Source: Myxococcales bacterium UBA1660 (GTDB lineage Bacteria > Myxococcota_A > Polyangia > Polyangiales > Houyiibacteriaceae). Taken from it: a stretch of 34,191 nucleotides of DNA. The position numbers and the translations under genes are program-made. Under the pieces are notes generated by a model. That model ran no database searches, was not told the DNA's origin, and worked only from the letters and a program-made list of their open reading frames with translations. Positions 21,594 to 29,832 of the stretch are shown here, one piece after another (position 1 is the stretch's first letter; each line of letters starts with the position of its first letter). Where the stretch lies: NCBI GenBank assembly GCA_002320815.1, contig DCLA01000016.1, positions 5,422 to 39,612 on the forward strand. The letters run 5' to 3'.

Positions 21594-24002
21594 ATGGCGG
21601 CCGACCTCCCCCGCCGCAGGCACGAAGTGCTCGGCATCGTGGCGGCGGCCTCGGCCATCCTCCTCGGGCTGGCGTTGGCTTCCTACGACGCACGGAGCGT
21701 CGACAACCTGGCTGGCCCCGTGGGCGCCGGCGTCGCGGGGACCTTCGTGGCCGCCTTCGGAGTCGCGGCGTGGTTGCTGCCCTTCGAGCTGGCGGCGGCG
21801 ACCATCCGGCTCTTCCGCGGCAGGGGGGCCATCCTGGGGGTGGCCACCGTCGTCTCGACCTTGGTGATCACCCTCGTCGGGTGTTCCCTGCTCCACTTGG
21901 CGCTCCTGGGTCACGAGGTCCATGGGGGTCACCTGCCGGGCGGCGTGCTGGGCGAGGTCCTCGGCGAGGTCCTCCGCTCGCTCTTCGGCACCGCGGGCGC
22001 CTACGTCCTGACGATCACCATCCTCCTGATCACGCTGGTCCTCCGGACCCGACTGACGATCACCGGGATCATCGCCCGGGTCCGGGTCCACGGCGCCGTG
22101 GGCGCGGGCAAGGTCCGGGACAGCCTGGGCCGGGTGGCCGAGGCGTGGCGCGAGGCTCGGGAGCTGGAGCGCCAGGAGCGCGAGGCCCTGGAGGCCGAGC
22201 TGGCGCCCAAGGTCCACGACGAGGACGAGGACGAGGACCTCGAAGAGGACCGAGCCGAGACCGAGACCCTCGACGACGAGGAAGACGACGTCGAAGTCGA
22301 CGACGAGCCGGACGAGGAAGAGCCCACCGTGGTGGCCTCCACGCCGGTCGCCCCCAAGGCGAAGCCCAAGGCCAAGAAGCGCGCTGCCCCCAAGGGGGAG
22401 GATGGGCCCACGATCGTCGCTCCCCGGGAGACCCAAGAGGCGCCCACCGGGATCAAGATGCCCAAGCTCGACGGCAACTTCGAGCTGCCCCCCCTGGACC
22501 TCCTCGAGCCGGTGGATCCGGGTCGCATCGAGATCGACGCCGAGCAGCTCAAGGAGAACGCCAAGCGCCTGGTGGAGAAGCTCGAGTCCTACGGCGTGAA
22601 GGGCCGGGTCGACGAAATCCACCCCGGCCCGGTGGTCACGATGTACGAGTTCGAGCCCAAGAGCGGCACGAAGATCTCGAAGATCGCCAACCTGGAGAAC
22701 GACCTGGCCCTCGCCCTGGCCGCCCAGAAGGTGCGCATCGTGGCGCCCATCCCCGGCAAGGCCCGGGTGGGCATCGAGCTGCCCAACGAGGATCGCCAGA
22801 CGGTCTTCTTGCGCGAGATCCTCGAGGACCGCCGCTGGGAGAAGCAGGACGGCGCCCTGCCCATGGCGCTCGGCAAGGACATCGCCGGTCAGCCGGTCTA
22901 TTCCGACCTGGCCAAGATGCCGCATCTGCTCGTCGCCGGTGCCACCGGCGCCGGTAAGTCGGTGGGCCTGAACGTCATGCTGGCCTCGATCCTGGCCAAG
23001 AAGTCCCCCGAGGAAGTCCGCATGCTCATGATCGACCCCAAGGTCGTCGAGCTGCGCGTCTTCGACGGCATCCCGCACATGCTGCTGCCGGTCGTCACCG
23101 ACATGCAGAAGGCCGCCCTGGCCCTGAAGTGGGCCGTGGACGAGATGGAGCGGCGCTACCAGCTCTTCGCCGACGCCGGGGCCCGGAGCATCGGGACCTA
23201 CAACAAGCGCGTGGACAAGGTCCTCGCCGGCGAGATGGACATCGCCAAGCTCATGCCGTCCAAGGCCGGCAAGATGCACGGCAAGGACCACGAGGGGAAC
23301 GACGTCTACGCCGATCCCACCGACGGCGAGTCCGCCAGCGCGCCGCCCGTGCCCGAGAAGCTGCCCTACGTGGTGGTGGTCGTGGACGAGTTCGCCGACC
23401 TGATGATGGTCGCCGCCAAGGACGTCGAGGCCGCCATCGCGCGCCTGGCCCAGAAGGCCCGCGCCGCCGGCATCCACGTCATCCTGGCGACCCAGCGCCC
23501 CTCGGTCGACGTCATCACCGGCATGATCAAGGCGAACTTCCCCTCGCGGATGGCCTTCAAGGTCTCCCAGCGGGAGGACTCCAAGACCATCCTCGGCCGC
23601 GTCGGAGCCCAGAACCTCCTGGGCCGCGGTGACATGCTCATGCTCCCGCCGGGCAGCAGCGACCTGCAACGGGTCCACTGCGCGTACATCTCCGAGGAGG
23701 AGGTCGCGAACATCTGCGACTACCTCCGCGAGCAGGGCAAGCCCGTCTACGACGAGAACATCCTGAAGCCCCGCGAGGAGAACGCAGACAGCGGCGTCTC
23801 CGAGGACGATCCCCTCTACGACCGCGCCGTCGCCTGCGTGGCCCAGGCCGGCTACTGCTCGATCAGCCACGTCCAGCGGCAGCTCAGCGTCGGCTACAAC
23901 AAGGCCGCGAAGCTCGTGGACCAGATGGAGGCCGAGGGCGTCGTCGGCCCGGCGTCGTCGAAGGCCGGCGGTCGGCGCGAGGTCTTGGTCAGCCCAATCT
24001 GA
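21594..24002 (+). CDS. ftsK: DNA translocase FtsK
   Basis: An 802-residue FtsK that couples chromosome dimer resolution and terminus clearing to division at the septum. Four transmembrane helices lie in the first 165 residues, followed by an acidic, Lys/Pro-rich linker (about 190-290). The motor has Walker A GATGAGKS (449-456) and Walker B VVVVDEFADL with D598 and E599. The gamma winged helix (about 739-802, with CSISHVQRQLSVGYNKAAKL) reads oriented DNA motifs. Between the Walker motifs there is an extra segment, KMHGKDHEGNDVYADPTDG, that E. coli FtsK lacks as I recall. The ATG at 21594 (after an in-frame GTG at 21591) gives the canonical short N-terminus; a TTG at 21546 would add 16 residues. 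No strong Shine-Dalgarno is visible. Confidence 0.95.
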   Translation: MAADLPRRRHEVLGIVAAASAILLGLALASYDARSVDNLAGPVGAGVAGTFVAAFGVAAWLLPFELAAATIRLFRGRGAILGVATVVSTLVITLVGCSLLHLALLGHEVHGGHLPGGVLGEVLGEVLRSLFGTAGAYVLTITILLITLVLRTRLTITGIIARVRVHGAVGAGKVRDSLGRVAEAWREARELERQEREALEAELAPKVHDEDEDEDLEEDRAETETLDDEEDDVEVDDEPDEEEPTVVASTPVAPKAKPKAKKRAAPKGEDGPTIVAPRETQEAPTGIKMPKLDGNFELPPLDLLEPVDPGRIEIDAEQLKENAKRLVEKLESYGVKGRVDEIHPGPVVTMYEFEPKSGTKISKIANLENDLALALAAQKVRIVAPIPGKARVGIELPNEDRQTVFLREILEDRRWEKQDGALPMALGKDIAGQPVYSDLAKMPHLLVAGATGAGKSVGLNVMLASILAKKSPEEVRMLMIDPKVVELRVFDGIPHMLLPVVTDMQKAALALKWAVDEMERRYQLFADAGARSIGTYNKRVDKVLAGEMDIAKLMPSKAGKMHGKDHEGNDVYADPTDGESASAPPVPEKLPYVVVVVDEFADLMMVAAKDVEAAIARLAQKARAAGIHVILATQRPSVDVITGMIKANFPSRMAFKVSQREDSKTILGRVGAQNLLGRGDMLMLPPGSSDLQRVHCAYISEEEVANICDYLREQGKPVYDENILKPREENADSGVSEDDPLYDRAVACVAQAGYCSISHVQRQLSVGYNKAAKLVDQMEAEGVVGPASSKAGGRREVLVSPI

Positions 24003-24083
24003 ACCCGATCGCGCCCGGCGCGGATGGACCGCGCATCACGTGCATTTGAACATCCGCCCGGAGCGTGGCGTCCTAAGAAGCTC

Positions 24084-24815
24084 ATGCGTGCCGTCCCCCC
24101 CGCTCTGTTCGCTCTCTGCCTCGCCTCCATCGCCGGCGCTCAGGAGGCCGGACCGGACCCGGAGGTCGCGCGCATCCGCGCCAACCGCACCGTGGACTGT
24201 CTGGAGCGGGTCGGCCGGGACCTGACGACCACCATGGACCTGCTCCGGGACGCCTCACGGCAGACCCAGTCCATCGACCAGGCCGCGGCCCGGGACGCCG
24301 CGGTCGCCGTGGTCTCCCTGGAGCAGCGGGTCGCGGACCTGAGCCGCGCGCTGTCGGAGTGCGTGCCCGAAGAAGCCCAGCTCGAACCCCGGACGGTGGT
24401 CCAGGAGCACACCGGCGCCGAGGCCGCGGTGGGCGAGGCCAACGACATCCCCGCCGTCGAGCGCGACGCGGTCCTGACCTCCAACGTCCGGGTGGTGGTC
24501 GGCCAGCGCGTGGACGGCACCGGCACGGTCGCCGACGAGAGCATCCAGCGCGGCATCCGCGCCATCGGGAGCCGCCTGGAGCGGTGCTACGAGCAGCTCA
24601 TCGAGCGCGACGCCCTGCAGACCGGCACCCTGGACCTGACCTTCACCGTCAGCACCGCGGGCCGGGTGGGCGACGTCTTGGTGTCCCGCTCGACCCTCAC
24701 CGACGGCCGCTTCCAGAGCTGCGTGCGCTACGCCGGCCGCCGCATCCAACCGCCCACCGCGGCGCGCGGGGGCGACGCCCGGTACACGTATTCGCTCCGC
24801 TTCGGCCCCTCCTGA
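24084..24815 (+). CDS. Exported protein with AgmX/PglI C-terminal domain
   Basis: A 243-residue exported protein. The signal peptide ends AGAQ (about residue 19). A helical, coiled-coil-like segment follows (about 40-95). The C-terminal domain (about 150-243) has IGSRLERCYEQLIE, GTLDLTFTVSTAGRVGDVLV and FQSCVRYAGRRI, the pattern of the AgmX/PglI C-terminal family, a TonB-C-like fold with two cysteines. In Myxococcus the family includes gliding-motility proteins, but many members have no known role. The ATG at 24084 starts the signal peptide; AAGAAG before it is a poor Shine-Dalgarno. It lies between ftsK and rimO on the same strand with gaps of 81 and 64 nt, so it may be cotranscribed. Confidence 0.82.
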   Translation: MRAVPPALFALCLASIAGAQEAGPDPEVARIRANRTVDCLERVGRDLTTTMDLLRDASRQTQSIDQAAARDAAVAVVSLEQRVADLSRALSECVPEEAQLEPRTVVQEHTGAEAAVGEANDIPAVERDAVLTSNVRVVVGQRVDGTGTVADESIQRGIRAIGSRLERCYEQLIERDALQTGTLDLTFTVSTAGRVGDVLVSRSTLTDGRFQSCVRYAGRRIQPPTAARGGDARYTYSLRFGPS

Positions 24816-24879
24816 AGCTGCGCTTTCTCAGGGATCGGCTGGCCCCCGGGCCCTCGGCGATGCAGCTTGTGCCGCCGTC

Positions 24880-26286
24880 ATGAGCGACAAGCGCCGCATC
24901 CATTTCGTCAGCCTCGGCTGCGCCAAGAACCGCGTGGACACCGAGGTCATGCTGGGCGTCGCCGGGCTCGAGGGCTTCGAGCACGTCGCCGACCCCAGCG
25001 ACGCGCAGGTCATCGTCATCAACACCTGCGGCTTCATCGGGCCCGCCAAGGAGGAGTCGGTGGACACCATCCTGGCGATGGGCGCGATGAAGGACGAGGG
25101 CGCCTGCGAGCAGCTCGTCGTCGCCGGCTGCCTCTCCCAGCGCTACCCCGAGGAGCTCGCCGAGGAGATGCCCGAGGTGGACCACTTCCTGGGCAGCTCG
25201 GACATGCTCGAGCTGGGCAAGGTCCTCCGCGGCGAGGGCGAGCGGATGATGGTGGGTCACCCGGCCCACTACACGATGAGCGCCGAGGCCCCCCGGGTCC
25301 TCAGCCAGACCGGCCACCACGCCTACGTGAAGATCGCCGAGGGCTGCAACCGGAGCTGCTCCTTCTGCGCGATCCCGAGTTTCCGTGGCAAGCAGCGCTC
25401 CCGGGCCATCCCCGATCTCGTGCGCGAGGCCGAGGCCCTGGCCCAAGCCGGCGTGGTCGAGCTCAGCTTGATCAGCCAGGACACCGTGTCCTACGGGCGG
25501 GATCTCGAGGGGAAGCCCGACCTGGCCCAGATGACCGCCGCCCTGGCCGAGGTCGACGGGATCGAGTGGGTCCGGCTGCACTACCTCTACCCCGAGCGGC
25601 TCACGGCGCCGCTCCTGAAGTTGATGGCCGAGCACCCCAAGGTGCTGCCCTACGTGGACATGCCGCTGCAGCACGCCTCGACCCCCATGCTCAAGCGGAT
25701 GCGCCGCGGGCACGGTGGCGACCGGCTGCGCAAGGTGGTGGACCGGCTGCGCGAGGCGGTGCCCGACCTGGTCTTCCGGACCAGCTTCATCGTCGGGCAC
25801 CCCGGCGAGACCGACGAGGACTTCCAGGAGCTGGTGGACTTCGTGAAGTGGGCCGAGTTCGACCACGTGGGCGTGTTCCTCTACAGCCCCGAGGACGACA
25901 CCCGCTCCGGGGCCATGACCGAAGACTTCGTGCCCGCGAAGGTGGCCAAGAAGCGTCACCGCGAGCTGATGCGGACCCAGCGCCCGATCAGCCGGGCCAA
26001 GCTCAAGAGCCGCATCGCCACCGAGCTCGAGGTCGTCGTCGACGGCGTCTCCGACGAGAGCGACTACCTCCTCGAGGGCCGCTGGTGGGGCCAGGCCATG
26101 GGGGTCGACGGCAAGGTCTACCTGGCCAACGGCGACGCGCAGCCGGGCGAGATCCGCAAGGCGCTGGTCACCGGCGCGGCCGACTACGACCTGATGGCCG
26201 ATCTCCTCGGCCCCGACGGCGAGTGGTCCCCCCCGCCCGGCACCGCCCGGCCGCGGAAGCGCAAGGTCCGCCTCCGCACCGTCTGA
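24880..26286 (+). CDS. rimO: Ribosomal protein S12 (uS12) aspartate methylthiotransferase RimO
   Basis: A 468-residue radical-SAM enzyme that adds a methylthio group to a conserved Asp of uS12. The N-terminal MTTase domain supplies cluster cysteines in SLGCAKNRVD, INTCGFIGPAK and VAGCLSQRYPEE. The radical-SAM motif is GCNRSCSFC (C156, C160, C163), followed by IPSFRGKQRSR. A C-terminal TRAM-type beta domain (about 390-455) ends with a basic tail. SLGCAKNRVD and the GHHAYVKIAEGC region favour RimO over MiaB. It is slightly longer than E. coli RimO (about 441). A hairpin terminator starts 2 nt after the stop. Confidence 0.95.
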   Translation: MSDKRRIHFVSLGCAKNRVDTEVMLGVAGLEGFEHVADPSDAQVIVINTCGFIGPAKEESVDTILAMGAMKDEGACEQLVVAGCLSQRYPEELAEEMPEVDHFLGSSDMLELGKVLRGEGERMMVGHPAHYTMSAEAPRVLSQTGHHAYVKIAEGCNRSCSFCAIPSFRGKQRSRAIPDLVREAEALAQAGVVELSLISQDTVSYGRDLEGKPDLAQMTAALAEVDGIEWVRLHYLYPERLTAPLLKLMAEHPKVLPYVDMPLQHASTPMLKRMRRGHGGDRLRKVVDRLREAVPDLVFRTSFIVGHPGETDEDFQELVDFVKWAEFDHVGVFLYSPEDDTRSGAMTEDFVPAKVAKKRHRELMRTQRPISRAKLKSRIATELEVVVDGVSDESDYLLEGRWWGQAMGVDGKVYLANGDAQPGEIRKALVTGAADYDLMADLLGPDGEWSPPPGTARPRKRKVRLRTV

Positions 26287-26288
26287 CT

Positions 26289-26302
26289 CCCCCGAACGGG
26301 GG
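26289..26302 (+). terminator. Short GC hairpin after rimO
   Basis: CCCCC (26289-26293) and GGGGG (26298-26302) enclose a GAAC loop, followed by TGTTT. The stem is short but very stable and the T-run is weak, so it is a likely but imperfect intrinsic terminator. Confidence 0.6.
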
Positions 26303-26421
26303 TGTTTCGGTAGCCCAAACGATCCCCCTGGCGTGTCGCGCATGATCCCGTGAATGGGCGAAGCGCCGACCGTGGGGGGGCAAAAATCCCCGAAAGGTGA
26401 GCACTCGCGTCGCACCTCGCC

Positions 26422-26427
26422 TATGAT
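26422..26427 (+). promoter_or_regulatory. Candidate -10 TATGAT for kinase C
   Basis: TATGAT (five of six to TATAAT) lies 11 nt before the kinase C ATG. An AGG 4-6 nt before the start could also act as a Shine-Dalgarno. The rest of the 152-nt gap after rimO holds only the terminator and a G-run (about 26372-26380). Confidence 0.5.
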
Positions 26428-26438
26428 GACGAGGTTCG

Positions 26439-28097
26439 ATGGCCGGCCCTGCTTCCGACGCGCCCGCAGCTTCGCCCTCCTCGCGCATCGACGGGGAGAG
26501 CCAGGTGCGCCGATCGTCGCCGAAGATCCCCGCCGCGCCCCCGGTGCCCAAGGGTCCGGAGTTCGACATCGATCTCTCCACCAGCTCCGGGCGTATCTCC
26601 CACGAGCTGAGCATCCCGCCCGCCGTGGCCCAGATCGGCCGCTATTCGGTGCTGGGGCGCATCGCCGTCGGCGGCATGGCGGAGATCTACCTGGCCCAGG
26701 AGACCAGCTCCGGCGGCGGCATCCGCCTGGTGATCCTCAAGGTCCTCCGACAGCAGTTCGAGGACGACGGCGACCTCGATCAGATGTTCCTCCGCGAGGG
26801 CCGGGTCGCGATGCAGCTCTCGCATCCGAACATCTGCTCCACCTACGAGTTCGGGAAGATCGCCGGCCACTACTTCATGGCCATGGAGTACGTGGAGGGG
26901 TTCAACGTCCGCGAGCTCCTGGTGGCCCTGGCCAAGCGGCATCAGGCGATGCCCGTGGCCTATGCGGTGGCCATCTTCGCCCGGGTCGCGGCGGCCCTCG
27001 ACTACGCCCACAAGGCCAAGGACTCGCGCCGGCGTCGGCTGGGCGTGGTCCATCGGGACGTCACGCCGCACAACGTGATGGTCCGCAACGACGGCGTGGT
27101 GAAGCTCCTCGACTTCGGCGTGGCCCAGGTGGCCCAGAGCGAGCACGAGTCCCGCTCCGACGCGGTGAAGGGCAAGTTCGGCTACCTCTCGCCCGAGCAG
27201 ACCCTGGCCAAGCCCCTCGACGGCCGCTCGGACGTCTTCGCCCTGGGCGTCTGCCTCTACGAGACGCTCACGATGAAGCGGCTCTACAAGCGGCCGAGCC
27301 AGTTCGAGACCTTCAAGGCCATCCTCCAGGATCCGGTCCCCTCGATCCGCGCCATCGACGACTCGCTGCCCGCCGACCTCGACGCCATCGTCCAGAAGGC
27401 CCTCGCGAAGAGCGCGATCGACCGCTACCAGAGCGCCGGCGAGCTGCAGCAGGCCCTCGAGGAGTGGCTCGCCGAGCACCGCCAGGTGATCAACGCCGGT
27501 CGGCTCTCGGGCTTGATGAAGATGCTCTTCGGCGACGCCCTGGAGGCCGGGCCGACCCTGGTCGCCGACGAGACCGTGGTGCGCCGCCTGGCGCCCCTCG
27601 AGGGTCAGGCCATCTCGGTGCACCCGCCGCCCTCGGGCGTGGGGCCGGCCTCCGCGACGGGTGCCATGGCTCCGCCGTCGGCGGAGGGCCCCGTGAGCGG
27701 GATCACCGCCTCGACGGTCATCCCGCCCAACCCGAGCCGACGGCACCTGATCTTCGCCGGGGTCGGCGCGCTGCTCATCGCCGGCGTCGGCGTGGGCATC
27801 GGGCTCGCGGCCGGAGGCAGCGACGATCCGCCCCCGCCCGTCGCAGCGCCGGCTCCCGAGGTGACCCCGGAGCCGCCGGAGGCCCCCGAGGCGACGGAGC
27901 CGCCCGCGCCGGAGCCCACCGAGGCGGAGGTCGCCGAGACCGCTCCGTCGACCCCGGAAGCGGGCCCCGAGGGCGAGCCGGAACCCGGGGACACGGCGAC
28001 GGAGGCGGAAGCGAGCGCGATGGCGACGCCGGCCGGGATGCGTCGACGCGGCCGACGCCGGGGCCGTCCAGGCTTCGTCGTCGACCCGGGCTTCTGA
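26439..28097 (+). CDS. Ser/Thr protein kinase, single-pass membrane (kinase C)
   Basis: A 552-residue Hanks kinase. A Ser/Pro-rich N-terminal stretch (about 1-65) precedes the catalytic domain (about 68-350). It has VGGMAEIYLA (77-86), the ATP lysine K101 in ILKVL, HRDVTPHN (205-212), DFG (225-227) and KGKFGYLSPEQ. A linker of about 80 residues leads to a transmembrane helix (about 437-460). The outer tail is Pro/Glu-rich and ends in a basic MRRRGRRRGRPG stretch. No sensor domain is visible. The gene starts a cluster of three plus-strand genes with the TPR-PEGA protein and the MopE-repeat lipoprotein, paralleling kinase A and its TPR-PEGA partner. All catalytic residues are present. Confidence 0.92.
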   Translation: MAGPASDAPAASPSSRIDGESQVRRSSPKIPAAPPVPKGPEFDIDLSTSSGRISHELSIPPAVAQIGRYSVLGRIAVGGMAEIYLAQETSSGGGIRLVILKVLRQQFEDDGDLDQMFLREGRVAMQLSHPNICSTYEFGKIAGHYFMAMEYVEGFNVRELLVALAKRHQAMPVAYAVAIFARVAAALDYAHKAKDSRRRRLGVVHRDVTPHNVMVRNDGVVKLLDFGVAQVAQSEHESRSDAVKGKFGYLSPEQTLAKPLDGRSDVFALGVCLYETLTMKRLYKRPSQFETFKAILQDPVPSIRAIDDSLPADLDAIVQKALAKSAIDRYQSAGELQQALEEWLAEHRQVINAGRLSGLMKMLFGDALEAGPTLVADETVVRRLAPLEGQAISVHPPPSGVGPASATGAMAPPSAEGPVSGITASTVIPPNPSRRHLIFAGVGALLIAGVGVGIGLAAGGSDDPPPPVAAPAPEVTPEPPEAPEATEPPAPEPTEAEVAETAPSTPEAGPEGEPEPGDTATEAEASAMATPAGMRRRGRRRGRPGFVVDPGF

Positions 28098-28143
28098 CCT
28101 CCCGTCGCCGGGCAGGTCTCTTCGCTCCCCCCGAGCCTTGGAC

Positions 28144-28149
28144 TATTCT
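28144..28149 (+). promoter_or_regulatory. Candidate -10 TATTCT for the TPR-PEGA gene of the kinase C cluster
   Basis: TATTCT lies 7 nt before the ATG at 28157. CCGACCG between them is not a Shine-Dalgarno. It implies that this gene can be transcribed separately from kinase C. Confidence 0.5.
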
Positions 28150-28156
28150 CCGACCG

Positions 28157-28945
28157 ATGCGTCGTGCAGTACTCACGCTGACCCTCGCCCTGCTGGCCGC
28201 CCCGGCGCTGGCCCAGGACGCCGGGGCCCCCGATGGCGGCGAAACCGGCGTGCCCTCGGCCGAGCAGCTCGAGGAAGCCCGCCAGCTCTTCGCCGACGGC
28301 GTGCGCTACGCCGGCGAAGGCGAGTTCGAGCGCGCGGTGATCGCCTTCCGCCGCGCCAAGGCCATCAAGGACGCGCCGGCCATCCGCTTCAACCTCTCGT
28401 CGGCCCTCTACGAGACCCGGGAGCTGGGCGCCGCGGCCGCCGAAGCCCAGAGCGTGGTCGACGATGCCGAGGCGCCGGAGGAGCTTCGCCAGCGCGCTCG
28501 CGGCCTCGTCACCGAGATCCGCCGGCAGATGGCGACCCTGACCATCCGGCTCGGCGGCCAGGCCGACGGCGCCCGGGTGGACGACCGCTCCCTCGCGCCC
28601 GGCGAGCTGGACGAGCCCCTCTACCTCGAGCCCGGTACCCACGTGATCGTCGGGCTCCGGCGCGGCGAGGAGATGACCCGGCGGGAGATCGAGATCCCCG
28701 CCGGCGGTCAGGCCCACGTCGACGTGAGCGTGATCCCCAGCCCGGCGGAGACCGCCGCCGCGGCGACGACCGACGACGACGCCGATCCCGGCGCGACTCC
28801 GCTGACCAAGGACTGGCGGTTCTGGGCGGTCGTGGGCGGCGCCGTCGTCGCCATCGTGGTGGTGGTGGTGATCGTGGCCGCGGTCAGCGGCGGCACCGAG
28901 GACCCCGTCGAGGGCAACTTCCAGCCCGGAGTGATCGAATGGTGA
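28157..28945 (+). CDS. Exported TPR-PEGA-like protein partner of kinase C
   Basis: A 262-residue protein with the same order as the 7048-7944 product. A signal peptide ends ALAQ (about residue 19). A TPR-like helical region follows (ARQLFADGVRYAGEGEFERA, then AIRFNLSSALYETRELG). One PEGA-like beta module comes next (LTIRLGGQADGARVDDRSL, then YLEPGTHVIVGLR). A C-terminal transmembrane helix ends it (about 221-245, FWAVVGGAVVAIVVVVV), with a short tail. The Asp-rich segment TTDDDADPG precedes the helix. The domains face the periplasm and probably pair with the kinase C tail. The stop overlaps the next start by 7 nt (ATGGTGA), so it is coupled to the lipoprotein. Confidence 0.78.
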   Translation: MRRAVLTLTLALLAAPALAQDAGAPDGGETGVPSAEQLEEARQLFADGVRYAGEGEFERAVIAFRRAKAIKDAPAIRFNLSSALYETRELGAAAAEAQSVVDDAEAPEELRQRARGLVTEIRRQMATLTIRLGGQADGARVDDRSLAPGELDEPLYLEPGTHVIVGLRRGEEMTRREIEIPAGGQAHVDVSVIPSPAETAAAATTDDDADPGATPLTKDWRFWAVVGGAVVAIVVVVVIVAAVSGGTEDPVEGNFQPGVIEW

Positions 28946-29823
28946 AGCGCGCCCTCCTCGCCCTGGGCCTCGCCCTGCTCGGCTGCGGCAGCGACCCGAT
29001 CACCCAGGTGATCGTGGTCGTCGACAGCGACATCGCGGACCTCGAGCAGATCCGCCTGGACGTCGTCGCTCCGGACGGACGCACCGAGACCGCGACCGCC
29101 GCCCTCGGTGCCGGCGAACCCGGGCTCCCGCGGACCCTCACCCTGGTGCACTCCACCGGCCCGCTCGGCCCGTACCAGGTCACCGCGACCGGCCTTCGGG
29201 GCGGCGGTCCGGTGGTCGATCGACGGGCTTCCTTCGACTTCCAGGCGGACCGCAGCCTGGTGCTCACCATGCACCTGGTGGCCGCCTGCCAGGGTCAGAG
29301 CTGCGGCGGTCAGACCTGCACCGAGCGGGGCTGCGAGTCCCTCGACTCGAACGGCCGGCTGACCGCCTGGACGGGGACCCCGCCGCGCCTCGGCGAGACC
29401 CCCATGGTCGACATGGGCACCCCAGAGGTCGACATGTGCCGCCCCGAGGTCTGCAACGACGCCGACGACGACTGCGACGGGGCGGTCGACGAGGAGGTCA
29501 CCGTCAGCGACGAGGCCTGCAACGGCGACGACGACGACTGCGACGGGACCACCGACGAGGACTTCGACCTCCAGAACGACCCGATGAACTGCGGCGGCTG
29601 CGGGATCCAGTGCGTCTTCCGCAACGGCAGCGGGACCTGCACCGGGGGCTCCTGCGTCATCGCGAGCTGCGACGCCGGTTTCGAGGACTGCGACGGCGAC
29701 GGCACCAACGGGTGCGAGATCGACACCAGCTCCAACGCGAGCAACTGCGGCGGCTGCGGCAACGTCTGTCGCAACCCGGACCGCATCTGCTGCACCGGGT
29801 CCTGCCAGCGCTCCTGTCCCTGA
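28939..29823 (+). CDS. Lipoprotein with MopE-type metal-binding and Cys-rich repeats
   Basis: A 294-residue lipoprotein. The signal peptide ends LLGC (lipid Cys 16), and the start of the mature protein (GSDPITQVIVVVDSD) matches that of the 9611 lipoprotein. The second half holds two MopE-type putative metal-binding motifs, CNDADDDCDGAVDE (about 172-185) and CNGDDDDCDGTTDEDF (about 194-209). Two NCGGCGxxC cysteine modules follow (about 217 and 269) with an intervening DCDGDGTNGC. Asp-rich loops of this type are predicted to bind Ca2+ and are common in myxobacterial surface proteins. It is translated by coupling from the TPR-PEGA gene, so it probably belongs to the same envelope complex. Its stop lies 9 nt from the convergent bioA stop. 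Confidence 0.82.
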   Translation: MVKRALLALGLALLGCGSDPITQVIVVVDSDIADLEQIRLDVVAPDGRTETATAALGAGEPGLPRTLTLVHSTGPLGPYQVTATGLRGGGPVVDRRASFDFQADRSLVLTMHLVAACQGQSCGGQTCTERGCESLDSNGRLTAWTGTPPRLGETPMVDMGTPEVDMCRPEVCNDADDDCDGAVDEEVTVSDEACNGDDDDCDGTTDEDFDLQNDPMNCGGCGIQCVFRNGSGTCTGGSCVIASCDAGFEDCDGDGTNGCEIDTSSNASNCGGCGNVCRNPDRICCTGSCQRSCP

Positions 29824-29832
29824 GGCGACCTC

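Noticed and set aside
26340..26438. Possible riboswitch in the G-run and AAAAATCCCC region before kinase C
   Set aside because: No match to a c-di-GMP or other riboswitch core could be made; only a short GGGG/CCCC pairing is present.
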